In this document: in pieces, positions 63,712-64,000 of the stretch
Layout of the letters: each line of letters opens with the position of its first letter
Position numbering within the stretch: the stretch's first letter is position 1
Assembly: GCA_963703385.1 (NCBI GenBank)
Contig: OY969816.1
Span: 558,001-622,000, forward strand
From: Rhodoblastus sp963703385
GTDB taxonomy: Bacteria > Pseudomonadota > Alphaproteobacteria > Rhizobiales > Beijerinckiaceae
DNA length: 64,000 nt
Direction: 5' to 3'
Translations under genes and position numbers: made by a program
The notes under the pieces: model-generated
Databases searched by the model: none
What the model was told of the DNA's origin: nothing
Seen by the model: only the letters and a program-made list of their open reading frames with translations

Positions 63712-64000
63712 ATGGCCAAACCGCATGTGCCGCCGCCCGGCGAGAACAACCAGCCGATCAATCTGCGCGACGCGCTGGAAGAGCGCTATCTCGCCTATGC
63801 GCTGTCGACCATCATGGGCCGGGCGCTGCCGGACGCGCGCGACGGGCTCAAGCCCGTCCATCGCCGCATCCTCTACGGCATGCACATCTTGCGGCTCGAT
63901 CCCGGCGCGCCGTTCAAGAAATGCGCGAAAATCGTCGGCGACGTGATGGGCTCGTTCCATCCCCATGGCGACCAGGCGATCTATGACGCCCTGGTGCGCC
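63712..64000 (+). CDS. parC: DNA topoisomerase IV subunit A, N-terminal fragment (3' end outside window)
   Basis: ParC is the DNA-cleaving subunit that decatenates chromosomes. The fragment reads NQPINLRDALEERYLAYALS, MGRALPDARDGLKPVHRRIL and CAKIVGDVMGSFHPHGDQAI, the quinolone-resistance region of GyrA/ParC. The short N-terminus and the NLRDALEERYLAYAL phrase favour ParC over GyrA. The catalytic Tyr lies beyond the window edge. Confidence 0.94.
   Translation, partial: MAKPHVPPPGENNQPINLRDALEERYLAYALSTIMGRALPDARDGLKPVHRRILYGMHILRLDPGAPFKKCAKIVGDVMGSFHPHGDQAIYDALVR

Noticed and set aside
1..64000. CRISPR array, rRNA operon or prophage
   Set aside because: I saw no regularly spaced repeats, no rRNA motifs and no phage structural genes. 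Only two short repeat pairs and the IS copies recur.

Overview
The window is GC-rich, densely packed chromosomal DNA from an alphaproteobacterium, most likely Hyphomicrobiales (Beijerinckiaceae/Methylocystaceae-like). This rests on gene content and order only: lepB-rnc-era-recO-parC, dacF/phasin/clpS/clpA, DUF1489, DUF2147, DUF3253, a RIME-like intergenic repeat and a KirBac channel. No 16S rRNA or methanotrophy gene is present to refine this.

Layout. (1) 1-7488: the 3' end of glmS, then a type III restriction-modification island (mod-res, minus strand) bounded by a direct repeat of the glmS 3' end. mod is broken by two nested insertion sequences: an IS10-like IS4-family element, and an IS630-family element that later inserted into its target duplication. 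(2) 7585-21437: housekeeping and envelope genes, including two DUF2147 proteins around pccA, panC, lipB, tRNA-Leu(GAG), a polysaccharide deacetylase, a GH25 lysozyme, YdcF, rhodanese, GST and a KirBac potassium channel. (3) 21988-30697: a degenerate LuxR-type regulator, DUF1489, VWA and J-domain proteins, a D,D-carboxypeptidase with a SPOR domain, a phasin with repeated operator-like sites, and clpS-clpA. (4) 30975-43513: a surface-polysaccharide region with a large RgpF-type glycosyltransferase, a GT4, a secreted protein, a GT2-like and a GT32-like enzyme with similar N-terminal glycan-binding-like modules, a methyltransferase and a sulfotransferase. Several members are damaged, and a second IS630 copy sits in the last codons of the GT32 gene. 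(5) 43620-57708: an L-2-hydroxyglutarate oxidase-like enzyme, a 2-TM K+ channel, an OMF-MFP-RND efflux operon whose pump gene has about six frameshifts, a CNT nucleoside transporter, ChrA, a flavin reductase and a GGDEF-EAL protein. (6) 58340-64000: a double cold-shock-domain protein and the mazG-lepB-rnc-era-recO run, ending in the start of parC.

How it fits together. The restriction system is probably silent, because Res needs Mod for DNA recognition and Mod is split. Region 4 probably builds, modifies (methyl, sulfo) and exports or trims a cell-surface glycan, but its damage suggests a locus that is variable or decaying. The most unusual signals are the glmS-end direct repeats around the restriction island, a small palindromic sequence that reads KDARLSTG both inside pccA and in a hairpin just downstream, the recurrent sugar-binding-like modules on the polysaccharide enzymes, and a set of single-base frameshifts that could be true decay or assembly error.
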